Shown here in pieces: positions 15,605-23,166 of a stretch of DNA of 55,964 bases; position 1 is the first letter of the stretch; each line of letters begins with the position of its first letter. Below the pieces are notes generated by a model. It did not search any database, had not been told where the DNA came from, and saw only the letters and a program-made list of their open reading frames with translations. The stretch lies in contig CADCAS010000017.1 of the NCBI GenBank assembly GCA_902799465.1, positions 46,510-102,473 of the forward strand. Reading direction: 5' to 3'. The DNA comes from an uncultured Eubacteriales bacterium. Lineage in GTDB: Bacteria > Bacillota > Clostridia > Christensenellales > Aristaeellaceae. The position numbers were made by a program, and so were the translations under genes.

Positions 15605-16501
15605 TCAGTAGTGCACGTGCTTTTTGCTCACGGACAGGTTGATGCAGGTGATGGTCAGCACGATGGCGAACAGTATGATGGCCGCCGCCGACGCGAAGGA
15701 CGGGTAGCCGCCGGAATCGCCGTAGAGCATGTCGTAGACGTAGCCCACGATGGTGTTCATCTCCGCGGCGTTCAAATTGGTGCCGAACAGCGCCACCGCG
15801 TCGGAATACGCCTTGAACGCGCCGATGAAGCCGGTGATGACCAGGTAGAAGATCATGGGCGAGATCATCGGCAGGGTGATCTTTCTGAAGATGCGGAAGG
15901 GCGAGGTGCCGTCCACCTTCGCCGCGTTGTAGTAATCCGGGTTGACGGAGGCCAGGGCGCTGGTGAGGATCAGCACCTTGAAGGGCATCACCGCCCAGAC
16001 GGTGTAGAAGCACAGCACGAACATCTTCGCCCAGTAGGGACCCTCGATGAAGTCCACCGGCGCGCCCCCGAAGGCCTTGATGAGCTGGTTCACCAGCCCG
16101 TCGGAATAGGCCGTGGGCTTGAACAGTATCATGAACACCAGGCCCACCGCGAGGGTGTTGGTCACGTAGGGCAGGAAGTAGACGGTCTGAAACAGGTTCT
16201 TGAGCGTCGAGATGGAGTTCAGCCCCACCGAGATCAGCAGCGCCAGCGCCGTGGACACCGGCACCGTGATGATCACCAGTATGAAGGTGTTCTTCAGCGC
16301 CTGGAGGAAGTAGGGGTCGTGCAGCACATAGGCGTAGTTGTACAGGCCCACCCCGAAGAAGGTCTGTGAGGCGGAGTTGTAGCCCTCCTCGAAGGAGTAG
16401 ATGAACACGTCGATCAGCGGGTAGACCATGAACACGCCCAGGAACAGTATCGCGGGCAGCAGGTACAGCCACGCCTTGAGATTGTTGTCGTTGCGCTCCA
16501 T
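15605..16501 (-). CDS. Carbohydrate ABC transporter permease (MalF/UgpA type)
   Basis: Membrane subunit of 298 aa with six predicted helices, starting with WLYLLPAILFLGVFMVYPL as in many CUT1 permeases. The EAA loop reads YYNAAKVDGTSPFRIFRKITLPMISP. It starts 1 bp after the ATPase gene stop and is followed by the MalG-like gene, the usual order of such operons. Substrate not predictable. Confidence 0.94.
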   Translation of the reverse strand: MERNDNNLKAWLYLLPAILFLGVFMVYPLIDVFIYSFEEGYNSASQTFFGVGLYNYAYVLHDPYFLQALKNTFILVIITVPVSTALALLISVGLNSISTLKNLFQTVYFLPYVTNTLAVGLVFMILFKPTAYSDGLVNQLIKAFGGAPVDFIEGPYWAKMFVLCFYTVWAVMPFKVLILTSALASVNPDYYNAAKVDGTSPFRIFRKITLPMISPMIFYLVITGFIGAFKAYSDAVALFGTNLNAAEMNTIVGYVYDMLYGDSGGYPSFASAAAIILFAIVLTITCINLSVSKKHVHY

Positions 16502-16502
16502 G

Positions 16503-17603
16503 TCACTTCACCTCGAATCGAAGCCGGGATTCGTCGGCCCTGTCGAAGATGTGGGTCTTGAAGGGCTTGACGGAGAAACGCACCCTGCCCCCGCCCACGT
16601 CCTTGGCCTGCTCGGCGGGGATGATGGCGCGGATGTTCACGCCGTCGAAGGCCGGGTGGGTGGCGATGACGGTGGAATCCCGCCCCATGACCTCCACGCC
16701 CACCAGGCCGCACTCCAGCGGGCCGTTCGGGTCGAGCGCGAAGCCCTCCGGGCGCACGCCCACCCACACCGGGCGGTCGCTGACGCCCTGTATCGACAGC
16801 ACTGCATCGTCCCCGATGTACAGCCAGCCGCTCTCCACCCGTCCGTCGAACACGTCGATGGGCGGCGTGCCCAGGAAGCGGGCCACGAACAGGTTGGCGG
16901 GATCGTCGTAGACGGTCTGGGGCTTGTCGATCTGGTGGATGACGCCGTCCTTCATCACCACGATCAGGTCGGAGATGGACATGGCCTCCTCCTGGTCGTG
17001 GGTGACGAACACGGTGGTGATGCCGGTCTCCCGCTGGATGCGGCGGATCTCCTCGCGGGTCTGGAGGCGCAGCCGGGCGTCCAGGTTGGACAGCGGCTCG
17101 TCCAGCAGCAGCACCCGGGGCATCTTCACCACGGCGCGGGCGATGGCCACGCGCTGCTGCTGACCGCCGGACATCTCGCTGGGCTTGCGGTCCAGCAGCT
17201 TCTCGATCTGCACCAGCTTCGCCGCCTCCTGAACGCGGCGCTCCATCTCCTCCTTGGAGGGACGGTCATCGCCCTTCAAGTTCTCCAGCGGAAAGCGGAT
17301 GTTCTCCCGTACCGTCAGGTGGGGATACAGCGCGTAATTCTGGAACACCAGCCCCACGCCCCGCAGCTCCGGGGGCAGGTCCGTCACGTCGTCGTTCCCG
17401 AAGAATATACGCCCTTCGGTGGGCTTCAACAGCCCTGAGATCAGGTTCAGCGCCGTGGATTTGCCACAGCCCGACGGGCCCAGCAGGCCGATCAGCTTGC
17501 CGTCCGGGATCTCAAAGCAGAAATTGTTGACGGCGGTCACGCCCTCGCTCTTCCTGTCCCGCCCGGGAAATTTCTTGGTCAGGTTTTTAAGCACTACCTT
17601 CAT
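16503..17603 (-). CDS. Sugar ABC transporter ATP-binding protein (UgpC/MsmX type)
   Basis: ATPase subunit of 366 aa. Walker A GPSGCGKST, Q-loop VFQNYALYPHLTV, signature MSGGQQQRVAIARA, Walker B LLLDEPLSNLD and H-loop TVFVTHDQEEA are intact. The C-terminal third is a TOBE-type regulatory domain (WVGVRPEGFAL). It is first in a four-gene minus-strand operon with two permeases and a binding lipoprotein. Three UgpC/MsmX-like ATPases are encoded in this window; such ATPases can serve several transporters, so sharing is possible. Confidence 0.95.
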   Translation of the reverse strand: MKVVLKNLTKKFPGRDRKSEGVTAVNNFCFEIPDGKLIGLLGPSGCGKSTALNLISGLLKPTEGRIFFGNDDVTDLPPELRGVGLVFQNYALYPHLTVRENIRFPLENLKGDDRPSKEEMERRVQEAAKLVQIEKLLDRKPSEMSGGQQQRVAIARAVVKMPRVLLLDEPLSNLDARLRLQTREEIRRIQRETGITTVFVTHDQEEAMSISDLIVVMKDGVIHQIDKPQTVYDDPANLFVARFLGTPPIDVFDGRVESGWLYIGDDAVLSIQGVSDRPVWVGVRPEGFALDPNGPLECGLVGVEVMGRDSTVIATHPAFDGVNIRAIIPAEQAKDVGGGRVRFSVKPFKTHIFDRADESRLRFEVK

Positions 17604-17653
17604 TCGCTGCCACTCCCTGCTTCGTCTTGTGAGGTATGGGGTTGTACGGGGCC

Positions 17654-17659
17654 ATTATA
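17654..17659 (-). promoter_or_regulatory. -10 box of the UgpC operon
   Basis: Minus-strand TATAAT about 50 bp before the start codon at 17603. The hexamer 17 bp upstream (TGGCTG) is a poor -35 box, so an activator or another sigma factor may be needed. The surrounding stretch is much more AT-rich than the genes. Confidence 0.45.
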
Positions 17660-17723
17660 ACATATAATCGTACTTTCAGCCATATGTTGGTAAAAAAATA
17701 TGGGGAATCGCACGAAAACCCGG

Positions 17724-17753
17724 TTGTCAGAGGGACGCGGGATGCGGTATAAT
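17724..17753 (+). promoter_or_regulatory. Plus-strand promoter cut off from its gene by a MITE
   Basis: TTGTCA (17724-17729), an 18-bp spacer and TATAAT (17748-17753) point rightward. The start site would be about 17760, inside the 8-bp target duplication (17758-17765) of the element that follows. The only plus-strand gene downstream is at 18233, so the original leader has probably been lengthened by the insertions. Confidence 0.65.
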
Positions 17754-17765
17754 GGTTGAGTTGGG

Positions 17766-18000
17766 GGATCTGTTCAGTCCTGCCTCGATAAACAGGGATT
17801 TGTAGAGGAGAATTAGGAATTAGGAATGAGGAATTAGGAATTGAAATAGCTTGGCTGCGTAGGACAGTACGTATTGTTTCGATATATGGCGGGCAGCCAT
17901 TGACCGTTCCTACAACGCGCGGCAGCTGCTATTCATTCCTAATTCCTCATTCCTAATTCTCTCCGTCAAATCCCAATATGCCGCAGTACTGAACAGTTAC
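17766..18000. mobile_element. MITE, 235 bp, complete, carrying a heptamer element
   Basis: The ends are GGATCTGTTCAGTCCTGC (17766-17783) and the complement of GTAACTGTTCAGTACTGC (17983-18000); similarity between the two ends continues inward for about 50 bp. A perfect 8-bp target duplication, GAGTTGGG, flanks it (17758-17765 and 18001-18008). The middle is not the two-hairpin core of the other copies but a heptamer-arm element (17810-17964). It has no transposase gene, so it must move in trans. Confidence 0.9.
17810..17964. repeat. Heptamer-arm element nested in the MITE
   Basis: The left arm is an array of GAATTAG units with one GAATGAG unit (17810-17843). The right arm (17931-17964) is its inverted copy, again with one GAATGAG unit in the corresponding place and one unit fewer. 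The core starts AATAGCTTGGCTGCGTA (17845) and contains GTATTGTTTCGATAT and GCGCGGCAGC. These blocks recur in the same order in the element starting at 20450, so this core is a repeat family of its own. Confidence 0.75.
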
Positions 18001-18028
18001 GAGTTGGGCTTTGTAGGACTGAGGCCAA

Positions 18029-18188
18029 ATTGAAAATGGAGAATGGACAATGGTGGCGCAAAACCTGCGTTTTTTTGGTTAAACACTGTAAGTGGCGTTA
18101 TCTCGTTTGTTCACGGTCTTTATAGTCAGAGAAATCCGTAAGGATTTCCACATGCATTCTCCATTCTCCGTTTTCCATTCTCCATTCA
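18029..18188. repeat. Heptamer-arm element with AAATCC hairpin
   Basis: The left arm is an array of AATGGAG-type units (18029-18053). The right arm is its inverse (18155-18187), in steps of TTCTCCA with one TTTTCCA unit. Between them lie about 75 bp of core and the hairpin GAAATCC-GTAA-GGATTTC (18131-18148). Together with the MITE, the 629 bp between the UgpC start and the 18233 gene are a promoter followed almost entirely by repeats. Confidence 0.75.
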
Positions 18189-18232
18189 ACCAGTTCCCCG
18201 TTCACCAATAACAATACAGAAGGAGTCCCTCC

Positions 18233-18808
18233 ATGTCCGCGATCATCAACGCCGTCATATTCGCCGTCACGCTGGCGCTCACCGTGCTGACGTTTTACAG
18301 GAAGGGGACCTGGTCCGCCGGCCACGCGCGGAAGGCCTTTCGATTTTTCACCGTGCAGAGCAACGTCTTCTGCGGAGCGGCGGCGCTGCTCATGTGCCTG
18401 TTTCCGGGACAGGGCTGGAGCTGGACGCTCAAGTACGTGGCGACGGCGGCGGTGAGCGTCACCATGCTTACCGTGTTCCTCTTTCTGGGGCCCACCCAGG
18501 GCGGCTATGCGGCGCTGCTGCGGGGCTCCGACTTCTTCATGCACCTGACGACGCCGCTGCTGGCCATCATCTCCTTCTGCGTCTATGAGCGGCGGGGCAT
18601 GGGCTTCGGCACGGCGCTCTTAGGCATGCTGCCCGTGGCGCTTTACGGGGTCTGGTACTGCTACAAGGTGGTCTTTGCCCCCGAGGAGAAGCGCTGGAAC
18701 GACTTCTACGGCTTCAACCGGGACGGCAAATGGCCCATCGCCTTTGCCGCGATGCTGCTGGGCGCGTTCGCGGTCTGCATGGGACTGATGGCCGCGCAGA
18801 ACCTGTGA
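18233..18808 (+). CDS. Membrane protein, Pr6Pr/FAR-17a-like
   Basis: Integral membrane protein of 191 aa with about six helices. FRFFTVQSNVFCGAAALL at about residue 40, the HLTTPLLA region and the closing WPIAFAAMLLGAFAVC resemble the Pr6Pr/FAR-17a/AIG1-like membrane family; this rests on recall of the pattern only. An AGAAGGAG ribosome site precedes the ATG. Its likely promoter is at 17724, about 480 bp away across two repeat elements. It ends at a strong bidirectional terminator. Biochemical role unknown. Confidence 0.75.
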   Translation: MSAIINAVIFAVTLALTVLTFYRKGTWSAGHARKAFRFFTVQSNVFCGAAALLMCLFPGQGWSWTLKYVATAAVSVTMLTVFLFLGPTQGGYAALLRGSDFFMHLTTPLLAIISFCVYERRGMGFGTALLGMLPVALYGVWYCYKVVFAPEEKRWNDFYGFNRDGKWPIAFAAMLLGAFAVCMGLMAAQNL

Positions 18809-18818
18809 ACGGTCACCG

Positions 18819-18867
18819 GAAGCCACAGAAAAAAGAGGTCATTTTCGACCTCTTTTTCTGTGGCTTC
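18819..18867. terminator. Strong bidirectional terminator
   Basis: A 21-22 nt stem (GAAGCCACAGAA... pairing with ...TTCTGTGGCTTC) with a 6-nt ATTTTC loop between two convergent genes. The A-rich left arm and T-rich right arm supply T-runs for both strands. Confidence 0.92.
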
Positions 18868-18868
18868 A

Positions 18869-20332
18869 TCAGTTGTCCGCGAGATTGTATCCGTTCTTCA
18901 TCCTGACACTGGCCTCGTGGAGGACCTTGTTGAGCGTCTTGCCGGTCTCCTCCCGGGCCATGGCGGCCAGCTTTTCGTTGGCCTCCGCGGCGAGGGCGAG
19001 GTCCCCGGTCTCGGCGATCCTCTGGTCGTATTCCCGCACGAGCTGCCGTCCCCGCGTCATCACCGCGTTCTGATAGCGGTTGACGATCTGGGCGCAGGCG
19101 GCGAAGCAGGGGTCCGCCAGCGCGCCGATGAGGCGGCTGCCCCAGTAGAAGTTCTCGGTGGAGGCGTCCAGGGTCACGTCGCTCAAGTACTTCGGCATGC
19201 GCTCCACATTGGGATAGATGGGCAGCAGCGCGTCGAAGGTCGTGGAGCCGAAGCAGATCCACTCCAGTCCGCGGACGGCCTCCGGCGCGTCGGGGCGAAT
19301 CTGGCACACGCTCGTCACGCCGGTGCGGTTGATGCCGATGGAGCGGTACATGCCGCGCCTGCCGGTGTCGTGGCTGGTGTAGGGATTGTAGGGCGTGCCC
19401 TGATAGTGGGCCGACAGCAGATACTTCACATCCTCCACGGCCACCTTGCGCTCGGGCACGAAGCTCCACGGGATGTCGTCGCTCTCCGGGGTAAACTCGG
19501 CGTCCGGCCCGTCCCAGCGGTGCCCCCTGGGGGTGAGGTAGCGGCCCATGAACCAGGCCCTGGGGGTGTTGTACACGTGATCCATGTCGGTGTGCGAGCC
19601 GAACACGTCCCGGGGATTGAACGCGCCGTTCTGATTCAGGTCCAGATGGTTCCGTGCGATGAACTCGCGAAGATCGGCGGAGCAGAGGTGCGCCTTCTGC
19701 GCCCCGAAGGCGTCCTCCAGATCGAAGGCGTCCATGCCGAACTGGTTCGGCGCGACCACCACGGTGTCGTCGGGCACACGCTTCGCCATCCAGTGATGTC
19801 CGCCGATGGTCTCAAGCCACCACACCTCGTTCTGGTCGTTGAAGGCGATGCCGTTGGACTCGTAGGTGCCGTATTTCTCCAGCAGCGCTGCCAGCCGCTC
19901 GACGCCCTCGCGGGCCGTGCGTATGTAGGGCAGCACCAGCACCACGATATCCTCCTCGCCGATGCCGCCGGGCACGTCCTTTTCGCCCCGCTTCTCCGCC
20001 TTCTTGTACTCCACCAGCGGGTCCGCCGCCAGCACCCGCGGGTTCGAGGTGATGGTTTCCGTGGCGGTCATGCCCACGTTCGCCGCGTTGATGCCCGTGG
20101 CCGCCCAGATGCCATTCTCCCGGTCCACGCTGGGGCAGGCCGTGTAGCGCATCGGTTCCTCCGGCAGCTCGATCTCCAGATGGGAGATCACGCTCTTGTA
20201 CTTCCGCGGCTGCTTTTTGGGCTCCACCACGATCAGCTTCTTGACATCAAAGTGACCGTCGTCCGTCCGGGCGATCATCGTGGATGCATCGTTGCTGGCA
20301 TTCCTGCCCACCAGTATCGTCGTACACGCCAT
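18869..20332 (-). CDS. pepD: C69-family dipeptidase (PepD-like)
   Basis: Ntn-hydrolase dipeptidase of 487 aa. The start is placed at 20332 because it follows GAAGGAG at 8 nt and gives MACTTILVGRNASND. In this family the cysteine at position 3 is exposed by N-terminal processing and acts as nucleophile. Other family stretches are TMIARTDDGHFD, WAATGINAANVGMTATETI and SNGIAFNDQNEVWWLETIGGHHW. It has no signal peptide, so it should act in the cytoplasm on dipeptides of broad specificity. It is monocistronic and convergent with the 18233 gene. Confidence 0.93.
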   Translation of the reverse strand: MACTTILVGRNASNDASTMIARTDDGHFDVKKLIVVEPKKQPRKYKSVISHLEIELPEEPMRYTACPSVDRENGIWAATGINAANVGMTATETITSNPRVLAADPLVEYKKAEKRGEKDVPGGIGEEDIVVLVLPYIRTAREGVERLAALLEKYGTYESNGIAFNDQNEVWWLETIGGHHWMAKRVPDDTVVVAPNQFGMDAFDLEDAFGAQKAHLCSADLREFIARNHLDLNQNGAFNPRDVFGSHTDMDHVYNTPRAWFMGRYLTPRGHRWDGPDAEFTPESDDIPWSFVPERKVAVEDVKYLLSAHYQGTPYNPYTSHDTGRRGMYRSIGINRTGVTSVCQIRPDAPEAVRGLEWICFGSTTFDALLPIYPNVERMPKYLSDVTLDASTENFYWGSRLIGALADPCFAACAQIVNRYQNAVMTRGRQLVREYDQRIAETGDLALAAEANEKLAAMAREETGKTLNKVLHEASVRMKNGYNLADN

Positions 20333-20449
20333 GTCTTTGTCTCCTTCGTACACAGGATCGACCCGCGCGGCCCCGCCGCACAGACCCGATCCGGTTTTTC
20401 ATCAGTATATCATTGATCTGTTAAGTTCCATGTGGTGAGGGGGATTTCA

Positions 20450-20605
20450 GGGAACAGGGAACAGGCAACAGGGAACAGGCAACAGGCAACAGGAATAGCT
20501 TGGTTGCGTAAGAGCTGCGATGCGCCGCTCGCCAGGGTTGTGCGTATTGTTTCGGTATTGGCCGCCCCTGCGGGGTGCGCGGCAGCCGTTATTCCTTTTC
20601 CCTTT
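20450..20605. repeat. Heptamer-arm element, left arm and core
   Basis: The left arm (20450-20493) is an array of GGGAACA and GGCAACA units. The core starts AATAGCTTGGTTGCGTA (20494) and shares its block order with the core at 17845-17930. The right arm begins at about 20590 (ATTCCTTTTCCCTTT), is interrupted by a MITE at 20606, and resumes at 20799-20833 (units such as TTTTCCC). Here the arms share period and purine bias but not the exact unit (GGGAACA versus GGGAAAA). Confidence 0.7.
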
Positions 20606-20798
20606 GTATCTATTCAGTTCTGCTGTAATAAGTGGAGATTGTACGAGGCAACGGGGAACGACCTCTCAGTCACCGACTTCGTCGGCGACAGCTCCCCTGA
20701 AAGGCCCCTTCCAGGGGAGCTGTCAGCCGTTAGGCTGACTGAGAGGTCGTCCCCCGCAGCCTGCCAAGCCTCTGTTTGTCGCAGAACTGAACAGTTAC
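20606..20798. mobile_element. MITE, 193 bp, complete
   Basis: The ends are GTATCTATTCAGTTCTGC and the complement of GTAACTGTTCAGTTCTGC. A perfect 8-bp target duplication, TTCCCTTT, lies at 20598-20605 and 20799-20806. Internally it is an inverted pair of two-hairpin modules: left GACCTCTCAGTCACCGAC with a TTCG loop, then AGCTCCCCT; right (complement) GACCTCTCAGTCAGCC-TAAC-GGCTGAC, then AGCTCCCCT. The insertion lies inside the heptamer array. No transposase. Confidence 0.93.
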
Positions 20799-20806
20799 TT
20801 CCCTTT

Positions 20807-20995
20807 CCCCTTTTCCCTTTTCCCTCAACAACCACCCGACAATTAATCACTATTACTATGGACTTCAAACATCCACTGTGCTTTAATCATCATGAGATGG
20901 TATGTATTGAAAGGGCCGCGGAGCTGCGGCGGCCTTTGCAATCGACACGGAAGCCGTTTGGAGTCTGTCATTAATTACATGGAGGAATGACGATC
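20807..20995. other. Spacer before the MATE remnant
   Basis: After the rest of the heptamer array (to about 20833) the sequence holds an AT-rich stretch and an imperfect hairpin, AAAGGGCCGCGG-AGCT-GCGGCGGCCTTT (20909-20936), then the ribosome site GGAGG at 20981. No gene is visible. The hairpin could be an attenuator of the downstream gene. Confidence 0.4.
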
Positions 20996-21571
20996 ATGAG
21001 ATCCAATCCGGGAACAAACGCGAATTCTTCGGAATACAAGCTGCTGTCGGGGCTGTTTTTCAAGCTCCTGCCGTACCAGGTGCCGCTGCTGATCATCACC
21101 TCGATCAACGGCATCGTGGACAGCCTGTATGCCAGCAATCTCATCGGCCAGACCGCCATGAGCGCCATCAGCCTGTTCGGCCCGCTGAATCACTTCCTGT
21201 ACGCGGCGAGCATCATGTTCGTCAGCGGCTCGCAGGTGCTCTACGGGCGTTATCTGGCGCGTGACCGCGGCAGGATCAACCACCTGTTCACCGTGACGCT
21301 GGTGGTGTCCGGCGGGCTCGGACTGCTGACCAGCGCGCTGCTGGCCATCGGCGTTGTCACGGGGGCCACGAGCGTCCTGATCAGCACCCAGCCGGATCTG
21401 AAGATGCTCAACGACTACATCCTCGGCCAGGCGGTGGGCATTCCCGCGCTGATCGTCGGCCAGCAGCTGTTCTCGTTTTTGTCCCTGGAAAACCAGCGCA
21501 AATGGACGATGATCGCCAGCATACTGTGCTTTGCGGTGAACTGCGTCGGCGACCACCTGTTCGTCGCCCTC
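20996..21571 (+). pseudogene. MATE efflux transporter, 3'-truncated remnant
   Basis: About 190 codons of a MATE-family multidrug transporter N-terminus remain: LLSGLFFKLLPYQVPLLIITSINGIVDSLYASNLIG, then GPLNHFLYAASIMFVSGSQVLYGRYLARDRGRIN. Complete members have about 440-460 residues and 12 helices; only about five helices are present. Homology stops at about 21570, right where the hairpin of the convergent rubrerythrin gene begins. Beyond it the frame stays open only as the antisense of rubrerythrin. GGAGG at 20981-20985 supports the ATG at 20996 over that at 20987. A deletion joining two distant regions is the simplest explanation. Confidence 0.8.
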
Positions 21572-21577
21572 TGCAAA

Positions 21578-21622
21578 GCCCGGTCCCGCCCGCCGCGGAA
21601 AGCGCGGCGGGCGGGACCGGGC
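21578..21622. terminator. 20-bp perfect hairpin at the rubrerythrin 3' end
   Basis: Bases 21578-21597 pair without mismatch with 21603-21622 (outer GCCCGGTCCCG / CGGGACCGGGC) around a 5-nt loop. It lies 21 bp after the rubrerythrin stop on the minus strand and is followed there by only a short CTTTGC run. It also marks the point where the MATE remnant ends. Confidence 0.75.
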
Positions 21623-21643
21623 GGTTCTATGGGAGAAGATCCA

Positions 21644-22183
21644 TCAGTAATTCTCCGCGTTCACCTCAAAATAGGCCTTGGGATGGGCGCAGACGGGGCA
21701 GATCTCGGGAGCCTGGGTGCCGACCACGATGTGGCCGCAGTTGCGGCACTCCCACACCTTGACCTCAGACTTGGCGAACACCTGCTGCATCTCGACGTTC
21801 TTGAGCAGGGCGCGGTAGCGCTCCTCGTGGTGCTTCTCGATGGCGGCGACGCCGCGGAACTTGGCGGCCAGGTCAGTAAAGCCCTCGGCCTCGGCGGTCT
21901 TGGCGAAGCCCTCGTACATGTCGGTCCACTCGTAGTTCTCACCGTCGGCCGCGGCGGCCAGGTTTTCGGCGGTGGTGCCGATGCCGCCCAGCTCCTTGAA
22001 CCACAGCTTGGCGTGCTCCTTCTCGTTGTCGGCGGTCTTGAGGAACAGGGCCGCGATCTGCTCAAAGCCCTCCTTCTTGGCCTTGGAGGCGAAGTAGGTG
22101 TACTTGTTGCGCGCCTGGGATTCCCCGGCGAAGGCGGCCTGCAGGTTCTTCTCGGTCTGGGTGCCGGCGTACTTGTTGGACAT
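21644..22183 (-). CDS. rbr: Rubrerythrin
   Basis: Peroxide-detoxifying diiron protein of 179 aa for anaerobes. The N-terminal four-helix domain (about 1-140) carries the carboxylate/histidine iron ligands ([32 protein letters not shown]). The C-terminal rubredoxin-like domain has ECRNCGH and [11 protein letters not shown], two C-x2-C pairs for one iron. It reduces hydrogen peroxide in the cytoplasm using electrons from rubredoxin or NADH-linked reductases. AAGGAGG lies 8 nt before the ATG. It is separated by about 100 bp from the DUF4250 gene, so probably has its own promoter. Confidence 0.97.
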   Translation of the reverse strand: MSNKYAGTQTEKNLQAAFAGESQARNKYTYFASKAKKEGFEQIAALFLKTADNEKEHAKLWFKELGGIGTTAENLAAAADGENYEWTDMYEGFAKTAEAEGFTDLAAKFRGVAAIEKHHEERYRALLKNVEMQQVFAKSEVKVWECRNCGHIVVGTQAPEICPVCAHPKAYFEVNAENY

Positions 22184-22279
22184 GGTGATTACCTCCTTGA
22201 ATATGAATGCTCGTCGTTTGATACCGTTCTGGGTGGCTCGTGCCGCTTTTGCATTAAGTATGCCTCGAAGCGCGCGGTA

Positions 22280-22459
22280 TTACACAAAGGCGTTGCGCTC
22301 CGGGTCGTAGCGAAAGCCAACCTTCGCCAGGGTCTCTATGATCGCCTGCTTGTCCGCGTCCATGTCGTCGCACAGGGCGTCGAGGGAGGGATAGAAGTCC
22401 CGCAGCTTCATGTTGACGACGCTGAACAGGATCATGGGATCATTCGGCAGTCCGGCCAT
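22280..22459 (-). CDS. DUF4250 family small protein
   Basis: Small cytoplasmic protein of 59 aa, recognised as DUF4250 by the conserved layout LPNDPMILFSVVNMKLRDFY, SLDALCDDMD and GFRYDPERNAFV. Its ATG shares one base with the stop of the preceding gamma-glutamyl hydrolase-like gene (TGATG), so the two are translationally coupled. Function unknown for the family. Confidence 0.88.
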   Translation of the reverse strand: MAGLPNDPMILFSVVNMKLRDFYPSLDALCDDMDADKQAIIETLAKVGFRYDPERNAFV

Positions 22460-23133
22460 CAGCCGCGCCTCCTTTCACATTCCTTTAAGAACATCCGAAA
22501 CAGCGCCGCGCCGTCCACGGTGTCGGTGCGGGCGTGCTTGAAGCACATGCGCTCCGGGTGCCACTGCACGCCCCACAGGGGCAGATGCTCGTGGGCGATG
22601 CCCTCCACCACGCCGTCGTCGGCGCGCTGGACGATTTGAAGCCCCTCCCCCAGCCTGCCCACGCCCTGGTGGTGCGAGCTGTTGACGGGGAAGTCCGCGC
22701 CGTAGAGGGCCTCCAGGAAGGAGCCGGGCTCGGCGTGGGTGTTGTGGACCTTGTCGGTGTTCTCGCCGGGGGCGCGGCTGTGGGTCCCGGCGGTGGGCAG
22801 ATCCTGGATCAGCGAGCCGCCGAAGAACACGTTGATCAGCTGCTCGCCCCGGCAGATGCCCAGCACGGGTTTCTCCGCCTCGGTGAACAGCCGGAGGGCC
22901 TTCAATTGCAGCGCGTCCAGCTCCTGATTCACGCCCTGGCAGGCCACGTTGGGCTCCCCGTACAGCGCCGGGTCCGCGTCCCAGCCGCCGGGGATCAGGA
23001 GCCCGTCGTAGCGCGCCACGGATTCGATGTCGTAGATCACCGCGCCACGGGCGTCCAGCTGGTTCAGCGCGTCCACATAGTTCGCGGTGTTCCCCCACGG
23101 CAGCGCCGGGAGGGCAATGCTCAAGGTGTACAT
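22459..23133 (-). CDS. Gamma-glutamyl-gamma-aminobutyrate hydrolase family protein (peptidase C26)
   Basis: Class I glutamine-amidotransferase-like hydrolase of 224 aa. The nucleophile elbow is GICRGEQ, the substrate-side motif is DGLLIPGGWDADP, and the histidine/glutamate pair sits in WGVQWHPE. The family (PuuD-like) cleaves gamma-glutamyl amide bonds, for example in polyamine breakdown. It lies 33 bp after the Hsp70-like gene on the same strand and overlaps the DUF4250 gene by one base. No polyamine genes are nearby, so the substrate is open. Confidence 0.92.
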   Translation of the reverse strand: MYTLSIALPALPWGNTANYVDALNQLDARGAVIYDIESVARYDGLLIPGGWDADPALYGEPNVACQGVNQELDALQLKALRLFTEAEKPVLGICRGEQLINVFFGGSLIQDLPTAGTHSRAPGENTDKVHNTHAEPGSFLEALYGADFPVNSSHHQGVGRLGEGLQIVQRADDGVVEGIAHEHLPLWGVQWHPERMCFKHARTDTVDGAALFRMFLKECERRRG

Positions 23134-23166
23134 GGGTGTCGTCGATCGCGCTCCTATCGTGTGATG

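Noticed and set aside
20432..20974. Open frame of about 180 codons across 20.4-21.0 kb
   Set aside because: It translates heptamer arrays and a MITE; it has low-complexity repeats and no ribosome site. The region is repeat DNA.
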